Shown here one piece after another: positions 18,115-28,563 of a stretch of 64,000 bases of DNA. Numbering within the stretch: position 1 is the stretch's first letter; the number at the start of each line of letters is the position of its first letter. The notes under the pieces were generated by a model. The model made no database searches and was not told the origin of the DNA. It saw only the letters and a program-made list of their open reading frames with translations. Origin of the DNA: Polaribacter sp. MED152. Its GTDB lineage: Bacteria > Bacteroidota > Bacteroidia > Flavobacteriales > Flavobacteriaceae. The position numbers and the translations under genes were made by a program. The stretch covers positions 1,498,501 through 1,562,500 of the forward strand of contig NC_020830.1 of assembly GCF_000152945.2 (NCBI RefSeq), given 5' to 3'.

Positions 18115-21100
18115 TTGACTAGGGTATTAAAACACATAATTTTATTAGTCCTATTTACTTTTACAGTAAGTTTCTCTTTACAGGCACAAACCAAAACTAC
18201 TAAAGATTCTTTAGCTGTTAAAAAAGACACTTTAAACTTAAAATACGATTTTAAATACACCCAAAAAGGTGGTCTTTTTCTAGATGATTTGGCTAAGAAA
18301 GAAGTCATTTTTGATAAAGAACTCAACAAATACGTAATTCTAGAAAAAATTGGAGATTATTACACCAAAACTCCAATTTATTTAACACAAAGAGAATACC
18401 AAGAATACCGTCTTAAAAGAGACATGTTGCAATACTTTAAAGACAAAGTAAGTGCTACAAATAGCAAGAAAAAAGGAAGTGCAGCCGCTCAAAAAGATTT
18501 ATTACCAAGTTATTATGTAAACTCTAAATTCTTTGAAACTGTTTTTGGTGGCAACAAAATAGAATTTACACCAACAGGAAATCTAAACCTTAAACTTGGC
18601 TTCATTTATCAAAATACAGAAAACCCACAAATTTCTGAAGAAAACAGAAGTAGTTTTACCTTTGATTTCGATCAGCAAATTAATGCTAGTATTCGCGCAA
18701 AAGTTGGTGAACGTCTCGAATTTACTGCAAACTACGATACACAAGCAAGTTTTGATTTTCAAAATTTAGTAAAAGTAGATTACACACCTACAGAAGATGA
18801 TATTTTACAAGGTATTGAGGCAGGTAATGTTTCTATGCCGATTAAAAATTCGCTTATCAACGGTGCACAAAGCTTATTTGGTGTAAAAACAAAATTGCAA
18901 TTTGGTAAAACAAGTGTTACAGCAGTTTTTTCGCAGCAAAACTCAGAAAGTAAAACAGTAGTTGCAGAAGCTGGTGCATCTATTCAAGAGTTTGAGTTAA
19001 GAACAACAGATTATGATAATGATCGTCACTTTTTCTTATCTCAATTTTTTATAGACAATTATGCCAATTCTTTAAAACAATATCCACTAGTAAGTAGCCA
19101 AGTAAACATCACCAGAATCGAAGTTTGGATTACCAATAGAAATGCAACCACAGAAGATTTTAGAAGTATTGTAGCACTTGCAGATATTGGAGAATTAAAC
19201 AATCCTGGTTCTAATTATCAAAATTTAGTTGATGACAATAACACAGTACAACCTGTAACACCTGTTAGCGTTAATACAAATGGTAATGTATTTTTCTTAC
19301 CTCAAAATGATGCCAATAATATTTACGACCCAACTGTTTTAGCGGGTATAAGAGATATTTCTGATGTAGACAATACCCTGCAAAGCCGTTTTCAAATGGA
19401 GCAAGGTACTGACTATTCCATTTTAGAAAATGCCCGAAAATTAACTACTAACGAATATATTTTAAATTCAAAATTAGGTTACATTTCTTTAAACAGACGT
19501 TTAAACGATGGTGAAGTTTTAGCAGTAGCTTATGAATATACAGTAGCTGGTTCTGTAAATGGCAGTACTAAAAAATCATTTAAAGTTGGTGAGTTTTCAA
19601 ATGATGGTATACAAGCTCCACAAAATTTAGCTGTAAAATTATTACGTTCAGAAATTTTACAAACAGTTAGGCAAAATCCTACCACAAATGAGGCAGAAGC
19701 GTTTCCTACTTGGAGGTTAATGATGAAAAACATCTATGCCTTAGGTGCTTACCCACTTACGCAAGATGGTTTTCGTTTTGAAATTCAATATAGAGATGAT
19801 GAAACAGGAATTGCCTCTAACATTTTACAAAATGCTAGCACACCAAACATACCTACCACTCCATTAATTCAAGTTTTAAACTTAGACCAATTAGACCAAA
19901 GCCAGTTTAGAACTCCAGATGGCTTTTTTGATTATGTAGAAGGTATTACTGTAAATTCACCTAATGGATACATTATTTTTCCAGAACCTGAACCTTTTGG
20001 TAATGACTTGGTTTTAGACCCTTCAGACCCAAATGATATTGGTTTAGATGAAACTTTAGATGCTCAATATCTTTTTAAAGAACTGTATTTAAACACCAAA
20101 ATTAATATTCAAAATAACTTTCAAGCAAAAGACAAATACTTTTTAAAAGGATATTTCAAATCAGAAACTGCAGGTGGTATTCCTATTGGAGCGTTTAACG
20201 TACCTCAAGGATCTGTAACAGTTACTGCAGGTGGAAGACAATTGGTAGAAGGTGTAGATTTTGTGGTAGACTATTTACAAGGTCGTGTACAAATTATAGA
20301 TCCAGGATTACAAGCAAGTGGAACACCAATTAGTGTTTCTACAGAAAATAATGCTGTATTTAATCAACAAAGAAAAACATTTATGGGTGTTGATGTAGAA
20401 CATCAATTCTCAGAAAACTTTGTAGTAGGTGCAACTGTTTTAAATGTAATGGAAAGGCCACTTACACCTAAAATCAACTTTGGTTCTGAACCTATAGACA
20501 ACACTATGTTTGGTCTAAATGTAGATTTCTCTACAGAAGTACCTTACTTTACAAAATTGGCAAATAAATTACCTTTTGTAGATACAGATGTACCTTCGAA
20601 TTTATCTGTAAGAGCAGACATGGCTTATTTGTTACCAGGAACACCAAGTGGAATTGATGTAACTGGAGCTGCAACTTCGTATATAGATGATTTTGAAGCC
20701 TCACAAATACCAATTAGTTTACTATCTGCCTTAGATTGGTATGAAGCAAGTACACCAAGAAACCAATCTAATGATCGTTTTAATGGTGGTAATAGCGATT
20801 TATCTTACAATTATAAAAGAGCAAAATTGGCTTGGTACAGCATAGATCAAATCTTTTATGGTTTTGGAGAAACACCTCCAAGTATAGATGCAGACGAACT
20901 GTCTAGAGCTGAAACCAGGCAAATTAATTTTAATGAGTTGTTTCCAAATCAGCAGTTTGATATTACTCAGAATACACAAATAAGAACCTTAGATTTAGCG
21001 TATTTCCCAGAAGAAAGAGGTTCTTACAACTACAACCCAAATGCTACAATAGTTGGCGATAAAGCTGTATTACCAAGTCCTGAAACAAATTGGGGTGGAA

Positions 21101-24100
21101 TTATGCGTCCTTTAAACACCAACAATTTTGATCAGGCCAATGTAGAGTATATTCAGTTTTGGGTAATGGATCCTTATCAAAATTACTCAATCACGCAAGA
21201 AGAAGGTTTACCTCAAGGCGTAAATCCAGATGATATCTCTAATCAAGTTGGAGATTTATACATCAACCTTGGTAATATCTCTGAAGATATCACCAAAGAC
21301 AATCGTAAAATGTTCGAAAATGGGTTACCTGAAGATGGAGCTAAAGTTGATGGTGTAAACGTAAACAGAACAATTTGGGGAGATGTACCTAGAAATCCAT
21401 CAATCATTTATGCTTTTAGTGAAGAAGACGCAGCAAGAACTAATCAAGATTTAGGTTTTGATGGTTTAACCAATGATGGTGAACGTAATTTGGCCAATGT
21501 AGATCCAAAATTTGCAGCGTTAACAGATCCTGCAGCAGATGATTTTCAGTTTTTTAGAGGATCGCAATTAGATGGTTTAAATGCATCTATCTTAAGAAGG
21601 TATAAAGACTTTAACAATACACAAGGTAACTCACCAACGTTAAATCAATCTCCAGAACCTTATCCAACGTCATCAACAACATATCCTGATGTAGAAGACA
21701 TCAATAGGGATCAAACAATGAATACTGTAGAGAGCTATTTTGAATATCGAATTTCGATGAACAGAAACGATTTGCAGAAAGGAACCAATTTTATTGTTGA
21801 TGAAAAAACCACAACTGTAACCTTAGAAAATGGGAATACTCAAGATACAAAATGGTATCAATTTAGAGTACCTGTAAGAAATGGAACGCCTGTAAATGGT
21901 ATTACCGATTTTAACAGCATACGTTTTGTTAGAATGTTCTTAACCAACTTTAAAATGCCAGTTGTAATTCGTTTTGGAGAATTAGATTTGGTAAGAGGAG
22001 ATTATAGAAGATACACTAGAACTATAGACCCTGCAATAGATCCTGATAGAGAATTAACACAAGCAGAACTAGAAGGTTTTGAAGTTGGGGTAGTAAGTAT
22101 AGAACAAAATAATGGTAGCTACATTCAGCCACCAGGAATTGAGCGTGAGCGTTTACAAGGAAGTACAACTGTACAATTACAAAATGAGCAATCTGTAACT
22201 TTAAAAGTAACCAACTTAGAACCAAATAAAACCAGAGCCATTTATAAAAACTTAAGTGTAGATTTAAGACGTTTTAAGAATCTAAAAATGTTTATGCATT
22301 TAGAAGGTGATGATGGTTTTGCAGGTGTAATTCGTTTAGGAACAGATTTGAACGATAACTATTATGAGGTGCAATTGCCTTTAACAGTAAGTTCAGGAGG
22401 AAATAGCCAATTAGATATTTGGCCAGAAATTAATAACCTAGATGCACTTCTAGAAACTTTTGGTAAAGTAAAATTAGAAAGAGATGCAATAGGCGCTCCA
22501 ATAAACGAATTGTATACCTCAATTGAGCAAAGTTCTAATGTACCTTATACATTAAGCGTAAAAGGTAACCCTACTTTGGCTCAAATTAGAACAGTAGTTT
22601 TAGGATTAAAAAATACAAGTAACGTAAATAGAACTGGTGAGGTTTGGTTTAACGAATTAAGAGCTGCTGGTTTTGATAATGATGCTGGTTGGGCAGCCGT
22701 TTTAAATGCTGATGCAAATTTTGCAGATGTTGCTAACGTTTCTTTATCTGGTAGTATGCAAACCATAGGTTTTGGTAATGTAGAAGATAGAGTAAACCAA
22801 AGATCTTTAGATGAAACAAAACAATATGATGTTTCTACCACAATTAATTTAGGTAAAGTAATTACACCTAAAGATTGGGGAATTCAAGTACCTATGTCTT
22901 ATAGTATTGGAGAAAAATTTATAGACCCTAAATTTGATCCTCAATACCAAGATGTACTGCTAGAAGATGCCATAGATCAAAATCCTAATAGTGAATTCTC
23001 TAGAGATTATACCAAAAGAACCAGCATTAGTTTTGTAAATGTAAAGAAGAATAGAAACCCAAATTCAAGTAAAAAACCAAGATTTTACGATATAGAAAAC
23101 ATTGCAGTTTCTTACGCACACAACAAAGAGTTTCATAGAGATTATAATATAGAAAAATACATTAACGAAAATGTTACAGCATCTGCTGCCTACAACTACA
23201 ATTTTAATAGCAAACCAATAGAATTATTTAAAAATTCAGAGAAATTTAAAAGTAAGTATTGGCGATTTATAAAGGATTTAAACATAAATCCTGTACCAAG
23301 TTTATTGGCAATCAATTCTAGAATTAACAGAAGTTATAATGAGCAGCAATCTCGTAATTTAGTACCAGGTTTATCTCCTCAACCAGAATTAATTCAAAGA
23401 AGATTTTTATTTGATTGGGATTATACTGTAGGTTTCGATTTAACAAAATCGCTTCAGCTAAATTTTAATGCTACCAATAACTACATATATGATGCTTTTG
23501 GAAGTGGAGAAGAATTGCAAATTTTTGATAACTTCTTCAATACAGGTAGAGCAAATCAATATCATCAAAAGTTAAATGCAACTTACCAATTGCCATTAGA
23601 TAAATTTCCTTTCTTAAAATTCATTAAGGCAGATTATGCATATACTGCAGATTTTGATTGGCAAGTACAATCTCAAGATGAATCTATTGCAGAGCAAATT
23701 GGTAATGTAATTCAGAATGCAAATACACACAATTTAAATACTACTTTCTCTTTTGATAAGATTTACAAAAGTGTTGGCTTCGAAAAATTACTCTTAACGA
23801 AACAACAAAGAAAATTAGCTAAAGAGAATAAAAATGCTAGAATTCAACCTAAAAAGAATTTACCAACAGGAAAGAAAATTTTAAAACTTTCTTGGGATGT
23901 TTTAACATCGGTTAAACAAGCAAAAATTAGCTATTCAGAAAATAATGGGCAATACTTACAAGGGTATGATGAAGGTATTGGTTTCTTAGGAGGTGCACCA
24001 ACTTCATTTGCTTTTGGTAGTCAAGTAGATATTAGAAACAAAGCATTAACCAATGGTTGGTTAGTTTCTCCAAGAGCTTTGGTAGATGACCCTAACACAC

Positions 24101-25242
24101 CAATAGATGAAAGCGCCTTCTACAACAAAACTTATAGCAGAACACATTATAACAAATTAGATTACACCTTTACTTTAAAACCAATAAAGGATTTAAATAT
24201 AGATGTTAGAGGTAATAAAATTAAAACAACAGACTTGTCACAGCAATTAGATATTATTGCAGATGGTACAGAAAACGGAACAATTGATTTTGGCATTGAT
24301 GCTTTCGAAACTGGTAACTTTAGTACAAGTCATTCTATGTTCGGAACCGCATTTACAGATGGTGATGCACTTTTTCAAAGAATGAAAGATTACAGAACAA
24401 CTGTAGCTAACAGGTTTGCAAGTGAAAACCCAAGTGCAGATCCTGCTGGATTTGGAGAGAATAGTCAGCAAGTATTATTACCAGCTTTTATAGCAGCTTA
24501 TTCTGGCAAAGACCCTAATACAGTAAAAACAGGTTTGTTTAGAAATATTCCTATACCTAACTGGACTTTACGTTACAATGGATTAATGAAGTTAAAATGG
24601 TTCAAGAAAAACTTTTCTACGTTTATCATATCTCATGGATATAGATCATCATATACCATTTCTAGTTTTACTAACAATTTACAATATGATGAAGCAACAA
24701 AATTCACCACAGTAAATGCAGCTGGTAATTATGAGGCTCCTAAATTAGTAGCAGCTGCTACTTTAGTAGATGAGTTTTCACCTTTAATTAAGGTAGATAT
24801 GAAAATGAAAAACTCTTTTTCTTTAAGAGGAGAAGTAAAAAGAGATAGAACTTTAACCATGAACTTTAACAATAGTACTTTAACAGATATTGCAGGTACA
24901 GAATATATTTTCGGTCTAGGTTATGTATTTAAAGATGTTAAAATGAATACTCGTTTTACCGGCAAAAAAACAACCTTAAAAGGCGATATTAATTTAAGAG
25001 CAGATGTGTCTTTAAGAGATAATTTAACACAAATTAGATATATAGATGAAGATAATAACCAAATTAGTGGTGGTCAACGATTATTTTCTATTAAATTTGT
25101 GGCAGATTATAGGTTAAGTAGTAGTTTAACAGCATCATTTTATTACAATCATCAAACATCGAAATATGCCATTTCTACCACTTTTCCAAGACAAGCAATT
25201 AATGGTGGTATTAATATCATATACAACTTAGGAGGAAATTAA
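18115..25242 (+). CDS. sprA: SprA, T9SS outer-membrane translocon / gliding motility protein
   Basis: A 2375-residue protein, close to the size known for SprA (Sov), the giant beta-barrel that is the type IX secretion pore. The start is a TTG at 18115: it is the only start codon that includes the full signal peptide (VLKHIILLVLFTFTVSFSLQAQ), and it lies 4 bases after the ruvA stop. Long stretches of alternating polar and aromatic residues occur throughout. The C-terminus (INGGINIIYNLGGN) is a final strand. It is known to be required for secretion of proteins with T9SS sorting domains, such as the one at 2002-4731, and for gliding in flavobacteria. Probably cotranscribed with ruvA before it and gcvH after it. 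Confidence 0.96.
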   Translation: MTRVLKHIILLVLFTFTVSFSLQAQTKTTKDSLAVKKDTLNLKYDFKYTQKGGLFLDDLAKKEVIFDKELNKYVILEKIGDYYTKTPIYLTQREYQEYRLKRDMLQYFKDKVSATNSKKKGSAAAQKDLLPSYYVNSKFFETVFGGNKIEFTPTGNLNLKLGFIYQNTENPQISEENRSSFTFDFDQQINASIRAKVGERLEFTANYDTQASFDFQNLVKVDYTPTEDDILQGIEAGNVSMPIKNSLINGAQSLFGVKTKLQFGKTSVTAVFSQQNSESKTVVAEAGASIQEFELRTTDYDNDRHFFLSQFFIDNYANSLKQYPLVSSQVNITRIEVWITNRNATTEDFRSIVALADIGELNNPGSNYQNLVDDNNTVQPVTPVSVNTNGNVFFLPQNDANNIYDPTVLAGIRDISDVDNTLQSRFQMEQGTDYSILENARKLTTNEYILNSKLGYISLNRRLNDGEVLAVAYEYTVAGSVNGSTKKSFKVGEFSNDGIQAPQNLAVKLLRSEILQTVRQNPTTNEAEAFPTWRLMMKNIYALGAYPLTQDGFRFEIQYRDDETGIASNILQNASTPNIPTTPLIQVLNLDQLDQSQFRTPDGFFDYVEGITVNSPNGYIIFPEPEPFGNDLVLDPSDPNDIGLDETLDAQYLFKELYLNTKINIQNNFQAKDKYFLKGYFKSETAGGIPIGAFNVPQGSVTVTAGGRQLVEGVDFVVDYLQGRVQIIDPGLQASGTPISVSTENNAVFNQQRKTFMGVDVEHQFSENFVVGATVLNVMERPLTPKINFGSEPIDNTMFGLNVDFSTEVPYFTKLANKLPFVDTDVPSNLSVRADMAYLLPGTPSGIDVTGAATSYIDDFEASQIPISLLSALDWYEASTPRNQSNDRFNGGNSDLSYNYKRAKLAWYSIDQIFYGFGETPPSIDADELSRAETRQINFNELFPNQQFDITQNTQIRTLDLAYFPEERGSYNYNPNATIVGDKAVLPSPETNWGGIMRPLNTNNFDQANVEYIQFWVMDPYQNYSITQEEGLPQGVNPDDISNQVGDLYINLGNISEDITKDNRKMFENGLPEDGAKVDGVNVNRTIWGDVPRNPSIIYAFSEEDAARTNQDLGFDGLTNDGERNLANVDPKFAALTDPAADDFQFFRGSQLDGLNASILRRYKDFNNTQGNSPTLNQSPEPYPTSSTTYPDVEDINRDQTMNTVESYFEYRISMNRNDLQKGTNFIVDEKTTTVTLENGNTQDTKWYQFRVPVRNGTPVNGITDFNSIRFVRMFLTNFKMPVVIRFGELDLVRGDYRRYTRTIDPAIDPDRELTQAELEGFEVGVVSIEQNNGSYIQPPGIERERLQGSTTVQLQNEQSVTLKVTNLEPNKTRAIYKNLSVDLRRFKNLKMFMHLEGDDGFAGVIRLGTDLNDNYYEVQLPLTVSSGGNSQLDIWPEINNLDALLETFGKVKLERDAIGAPINELYTSIEQSSNVPYTLSVKGNPTLAQIRTVVLGLKNTSNVNRTGEVWFNELRAAGFDNDAGWAAVLNADANFADVANVSLSGSMQTIGFGNVEDRVNQRSLDETKQYDVSTTINLGKVITPKDWGIQVPMSYSIGEKFIDPKFDPQYQDVLLEDAIDQNPNSEFSRDYTKRTSISFVNVKKNRNPNSSKKPRFYDIENIAVSYAHNKEFHRDYNIEKYINENVTASAAYNYNFNSKPIELFKNSEKFKSKYWRFIKDLNINPVPSLLAINSRINRSYNEQQSRNLVPGLSPQPELIQRRFLFDWDYTVGFDLTKSLQLNFNATNNYIYDAFGSGEELQIFDNFFNTGRANQYHQKLNATYQLPLDKFPFLKFIKADYAYTADFDWQVQSQDESIAEQIGNVIQNANTHNLNTTFSFDKIYKSVGFEKLLLTKQQRKLAKENKNARIQPKKNLPTGKKILKLSWDVLTSVKQAKISYSENNGQYLQGYDEGIGFLGGAPTSFAFGSQVDIRNKALTNGWLVSPRALVDDPNTPIDESAFYNKTYSRTHYNKLDYTFTLKPIKDLNIDVRGNKIKTTDLSQQLDIIADGTENGTIDFGIDAFETGNFSTSHSMFGTAFTDGDALFQRMKDYRTTVANRFASENPSADPAGFGENSQQVLLPAFIAAYSGKDPNTVKTGLFRNIPIPNWTLRYNGLMKLKWFKKNFSTFIISHGYRSSYTISSFTNNLQYDEATKFTTVNAAGNYEAPKLVAAATLVDEFSPLIKVDMKMKNSFSLRGEVKRDRTLTMNFNNSTLTDIAGTEYIFGLGYVFKDVKMNTRFTGKKTTLKGDINLRADVSLRDNLTQIRYIDEDNNQISGGQRLFSIKFVADYRLSSSLTASFYYNHQTSKYAISTTFPRQAINGGINIIYNLGGN

Positions 25243-25265
25243 AACTTAAATAAATATATTATACA

Positions 25266-25646
25266 ATGAATATTCCAGCTACTTTAAAATACACAAAAGA
25301 TCACGAGTGGGTTAAAATTGAAGGCAATATTGCAACAGTAGGAATTACAGATTTTGCACAAGGCGAATTAGGAGACATCGTTTATGTAGATGTAGATACT
25401 TTAGATGATACTGTAGAAGAAGGTGAAGTGTTTGGTTCTGTAGAAGCAGTAAAAACAGTTTCTGATTTATTTATGCCTTTGTCAGGTGAAGTTATTGAAT
25501 TCAATGACGAGTTAGAAGACGATCCAGAATTGGTAAATTCAGATCCTTATGAAAAAGGATGGATGATAAAATTAGAAATTTCTGATGAAGCTCAGATTCA
25601 AGACTTACTAGATGCTGAAGCGTATAAAAGTCTTATTGCTGGATAA
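25266..25646 (+). CDS. gcvH: glycine cleavage system H protein
   Basis: A 126-residue lipoyl carrier that shuttles the aminomethyl group between the P, T and L proteins of glycine cleavage. The lipoylated lysine is Lys63 in [19 protein letters not shown]. The YTKDHEWV N-terminus and the GDIVYVD segment are typical, and the length is normal. It lies 23 bases after sprA. gcvP and gcvT are elsewhere. The next gene overlaps its 3' end by 35 bases. Confidence 0.97.
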   Translation: MNIPATLKYTKDHEWVKIEGNIATVGITDFAQGELGDIVYVDVDTLDDTVEEGEVFGSVEAVKTVSDLFMPLSGEVIEFNDELEDDPELVNSDPYEKGWMIKLEISDEAQIQDLLDAEAYKSLIAG

Positions 25647-25989
25647 TTTTATTTTTATAGCCATAACTTTTACAATAACAATTGTAGGGTTAAGCTTATT
25701 TAAATTACCAAGTACAGATATAGGTGTTAAGAATGTAGATAAAATTTATCATCTTATCGCCTATTTTAGTTTAGCTTTTGCTTGGTTGGTTAGTTTTTAC
25801 CAACAAAAAAGCAAAAAAATGCTAATAGTTTTAGCTTGTGTGGTATTTGGCATAATAATTGAAGTATTACAAAGTGTCTTAACAAATTACAGAACAGGCG
25901 ATTACCTAGATGTTTTTGCAAACACTTTAGGTGTTTTATTAGCTTTACTCTTTTTTAATGCTATTTTTAAAAAAAAGCAGATTAATTAA
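25612..25989 (+). CDS. VanZ-family membrane protein
   Basis: A 125-residue protein with four predicted membrane helices and the VanZ-like core [15 protein letters not shown] (helix 2) and the [24 protein letters not shown] loop and helix. The first ATG (25612) lies 35 bases inside gcvH. A TTG at 25636 would shorten the overlap to 11 bases and still keep helix 1, so the exact start is uncertain. Overlap indicates translational coupling with gcvH. VanZ in enterococci is linked to teicoplanin resistance, but the role of flavobacterial relatives is not known. Confidence 0.85.
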   Translation: MLKRIKVLLLDNFIFIAITFTITIVGLSLFKLPSTDIGVKNVDKIYHLIAYFSLAFAWLVSFYQQKSKKMLIVLACVVFGIIIEVLQSVLTNYRTGDYLDVFANTLGVLLALLFFNAIFKKKQIN

Positions 25990-26052
25990 TAGTAGAATTG
26001 TAAATAAAACAATTTTTTATTTAAATTAGCAATCTATTAAAAACTCTTTATA

Positions 26053-26772
26053 ATGCAAATTAAGAAAAATCCAAAATCGAATTTAGAAAATTTTAGTAAG
26101 ATTTTCATGCAGATAGGGCTTGTATTAGCTTTATTTGTTACATATGTTGCAATCGAACAAAAGACTTACGACAAGACTTATGGTGATTTAGCTGTAGTAA
26201 GTATGGATGCTGAAATGGAAGAAGAAGTTCCAATTACAGAAAGAATAGAACCAGTAAAACCTAAAACTCCACCACCACCAACTCCAGAAAAAATTGAAGT
26301 TGTTGAAGATGAAAAGGAAATAGAAGAAACTGTAATAGAATCTACAGAAACTGATGAAACAGAAGCTGTAGAAGTAGAAGAAATTGTAGAGGTTGAAGAA
26401 GCTGAAGAAGTTGTAGAAGATGTAAGTTTCATGATTATTGAAGATGTACCAGTTTTTCCTGGGTGTAAAGGAAATAAAGCTGAGTTAAAAGCATGTTTCA
26501 GTAAAATGGTACAAAAACATTTCTCTAGAAAATTTGATGCAGAGTTACCAAATGAATTAGGTTTATCACCGGGAAAAAAGAGAGTTTTTATTGGATTTAA
26601 AATTGATAAACAAGGTAACATTGTTAATATTCAAGCAAGAGGTCCTCACCCAAAAATCGAAAGTGAAGTTATTAGTGTAATGAATAAATTACCAAAAATG
26701 ACTCCTGGAAGACAAAGAGGTAAACCAGTAGGTGTAAAATATAGTATTCCTTTCTCTCTTATTGTAGAGTAA
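26053..26772 (+). CDS. TonB-like energy transducer
   Basis: A 239-residue protein. One N-terminal membrane anchor (about residues 18-34, IFMQIGLVLALFVTYVAI) is followed by a Pro-rich stretch (VKPKTPPPPTPEK, residues 68-80), a long Glu/Val-rich periplasmic linker to about 125, and a TonB C-terminal domain (VFPGCKG ... FIGFKIDKQGNIVNIQARG ... VKYSIPFSLIVE). PVFPGC is the Bacteroidota TonB-CTD entry motif. It would transmit proton-motive force to outer-membrane receptors, but no ExbB or ExbD is in the window. A terminator follows it directly and ends the maeB-to-tonB gene series. Confidence 0.9.
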   Translation: MQIKKNPKSNLENFSKIFMQIGLVLALFVTYVAIEQKTYDKTYGDLAVVSMDAEMEEEVPITERIEPVKPKTPPPPTPEKIEVVEDEKEIEETVIESTETDETEAVEVEEIVEVEEAEEVVEDVSFMIIEDVPVFPGCKGNKAELKACFSKMVQKHFSRKFDAELPNELGLSPGKKRVFIGFKIDKQGNIVNIQARGPHPKIESEVISVMNKLPKMTPGRQRGKPVGVKYSIPFSLIVE

Positions 26773-26796
26773 TTAAAATCTTATATCAGTATAATA

Positions 26797-26829
26797 AAAA
26801 CGTTTAGAATTTTTCTAGACGTTTTTTTT
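26797..26829 (+). terminator. intrinsic terminator after the TonB-like gene
   Basis: Inverted arms at 26797-26809 and 26813-26825 pair over 13 positions with one G-T pair around a short T loop, followed by a T run. It closes the maeB/ruvA/sprA/gcvH/vanZ/tonB series. Confidence 0.85.
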
Positions 26830-26887
26830 GCTTTACATTGAAATGCAAATTCAGTTTTAAAAGCTTAAGAACTAATACAAAATCAAT

Positions 26888-27526
26888 ATGAAAATAATAT
26901 CTACAAATATTGGTAAGCCAACCGAATTTATTTGGAATGGTAAAAAAGAAACTACTGGAATATTTAAAACACCAACTACAGAACCAATTTATTTAACCAA
27001 AAATGATGTATTAAAAGATGAAGTTTCTAATCGATTAAATCATGGGGGTTACTATAAAGCTTGTTATATATTTTCTGCAGATCATTATCCTTATTGGAAA
27101 GAATTATATCCTAATTTAGATTGGACCTGGGGTATGTTTGGAGAAAATTTAACCCTTACCAATTTTAATGAAAAAGAGGTTTATTTGGGTGATGTTTTTA
27201 AGGTTGGTGAAGCTATTGTACAGGTATCTCAATACAGAGAGCCTTGCTATAAATTTGGTTATAAATTCGGAACTCAAAATGTTCTAAAACAATTTATACA
27301 ATATGGTTTTGGTGGCACTTATCTAAGTATTTTAAAAGAAGGATTCGTAAAAGTAAACGATGAATTTGAACTCATTGAGCGTTCTGAAAAGAGAGTCTCT
27401 GTTTACGACTTGTTTAAACTAGTGTTTGATAAAGATAAAAACCAAGAGTTGTTAAAGATTGCAGCAGAGAGCACCGCAATTCCTGCCAAGAAGAGAATGA
27501 TGTTAAGTAAATTTCTTAAAGAATAA
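26888..27526 (+). CDS. MOSC-domain protein (YiiM-like)
   Basis: A 212-residue cytoplasmic protein with a MOSC domain followed by a YiiM-type C-terminal helical part. Markers are LNHGGYYKACY near residue 50, WGMFGENLTL (81-90), the GDVFKVGEAIVQVSQ strand pair, and REPCYKF with Cys120 at the MOSC cysteine position. MOSC proteins bind molybdopterin or handle sulfur; YiiM acts in N-hydroxylated base detoxification. Which applies here cannot be told from sequence. It is monocistronic, between two terminators. Confidence 0.88.
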   Translation: MKIISTNIGKPTEFIWNGKKETTGIFKTPTTEPIYLTKNDVLKDEVSNRLNHGGYYKACYIFSADHYPYWKELYPNLDWTWGMFGENLTLTNFNEKEVYLGDVFKVGEAIVQVSQYREPCYKFGYKFGTQNVLKQFIQYGFGGTYLSILKEGFVKVNDEFELIERSEKRVSVYDLFKLVFDKDKNQELLKIAAESTAIPAKKRMMLSKFLKE

Positions 27527-27566
27527 AAAAAGCTCAATAAAATCTAACGATTTTATTGAGCTTTTT
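27527..27566. terminator. bidirectional terminator between convergent genes
   Basis: A perfect 17-bp stem (27527-27543 with 27550-27566) around CTAACG, with A5 on the left and T5 on the right. It serves the MOSC gene on the + strand and the YwqK-like gene on the - strand. Confidence 0.93.
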
Positions 27567-27586
27567 AAAATAGTGTAAATAGAACC

Positions 27587-27940
27587 TTAATCGTTATTTA
27601 CAGCTACTTTAGATTCTGGCTTCCATACATTCACAGAAGCAATTGCATTACTTTCGTAATTAATTTCTTTTAAAGAGTCTGCTGTCCAAACAAACCACTT
27701 ACCTACTTTCTTACCATTGTCATAATAAGCTAGCTGAACTTTGTTACCTTCTTTATCAAAACGTACCCATTCACCAGTTAATTTTTTATCCTTAAAAAAT
27801 CCTTGTGTTTTAATTGATCCATCTTCATGATAATAAGTTGCTTTAACTAAATCTCCTTCAGCCTTAAAAGTAGGTTTTTGTTCCTGTGCATATCCACTCA
27901 TAGTAAGACTGAATATTACAATTGCTAAAAATTTTTTCAT
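27587..27940 (-). CDS. secreted YwqK/MORN-repeat-like protein
   Basis: A 117-residue protein with a signal peptide (MKKFLAIVIFSLTMSGYAQ) and three repeats of the YwqK/MORN type: YYHEDGSIKTQGFFKDKKLTG, RFDKEGNKVQLAYYDNGKKVG and a third, degenerate one at WFVWTADSLKEINYESN. Such repeats fold as a small beta-meander. In flavobacteria these proteins are often labelled nicotinate-mononucleotide adenylyltransferase, for which nothing in the sequence speaks. A perfect -7 element lies at 27973-27980 on the minus strand. Role unknown, probably periplasmic or surface. Confidence 0.8.
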   Translation of the reverse strand: MKKFLAIVIFSLTMSGYAQEQKPTFKAEGDLVKATYYHEDGSIKTQGFFKDKKLTGEWVRFDKEGNKVQLAYYDNGKKVGKWFVWTADSLKEINYESNAIASVNVWKPESKVAVNND

Positions 27941-27972
27941 AATTCTATGTTTTAAGGTTTACATTTCCTTTA

Positions 27973-27980
27973 CAAATATA
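27973..27980 (-). promoter_or_regulatory. -7 promoter element of the YwqK-like gene
   Basis: TATATTTG on the minus strand matches TAnnTTTG exactly, 32 bases before the start codon at 27940. Confidence 0.5.
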
Positions 27981-28139
27981 CAATTTAAATTACATAAACT
28001 AAACATTTTGGTAACATTAATTTAACATTGGAGTTAATTTTAACATATTATAAATCATAATTCACATAAAATCAGTAATTTAGATTGTTAACATTACTCA
28101 GTGTTTTGGTAACATTGAAATTAACTTTATACCTTTTTT

Positions 28140-28496
28140 ATGAATATTTTACAAATTTTACTGATAGCTCAAGTAATCTTAATCCATATTTACATCGTTT
28201 TATTAGAAATGGTTTGGTGGACTAGCAAAAGAGGTATGAAAGCTTTTGGTCTTAAAGATCTACACTTTGCTAATGAAACCAAAGTGATGGCTGCCAATCA
28301 AGGTTTGTATAATGGTTTCTTAGCAGCTGGGTTGTTTTGGTCTGTTTTAATAACAAAAACAGACGTGGCCTTATTCTTTTTAGCCTGTGTAACTGTTGCT
28401 GGTATTTATGGTGCTTATTCTACCCAAAAAATTAAAATTCTTTACATACAAACCATACCAGCATTGTTAGCTGTTATTTCATTATTATTCTTATAG
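28140..28496 (+). CDS. DUF1304 family membrane protein
   Basis: A 118-residue integral membrane protein with four predicted helices. The first helix is followed by the family pattern HIYIVLLEMVWW, then NQGLYNGFLAAGLFW and a YGAYSTQK loop between helices 3 and 4. Length is the family norm. DUF1304 has no established function. The upstream 200 bases are AT-rich spacer shared with the divergent YwqK-like gene. Confidence 0.85.
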   Translation: MNILQILLIAQVILIHIYIVLLEMVWWTSKRGMKAFGLKDLHFANETKVMAANQGLYNGFLAAGLFWSVLITKTDVALFFLACVTVAGIYGAYSTQKIKILYIQTIPALLAVISLLFL

Positions 28497-28563
28497 AATT
28501 TATCGCTTCGTTTTCTTAGATATCTTTATTTTAGCTATTTAAAAAGATATAAAAACAAAAATA

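Noticed and set aside
26178..26621. 147-residue open frame opposite the TonB-like gene
   Set aside because: It is Ser/Thr-rich low-complexity sequence that is simply the complement of the Glu/Val-rich linker; no signal or motif.
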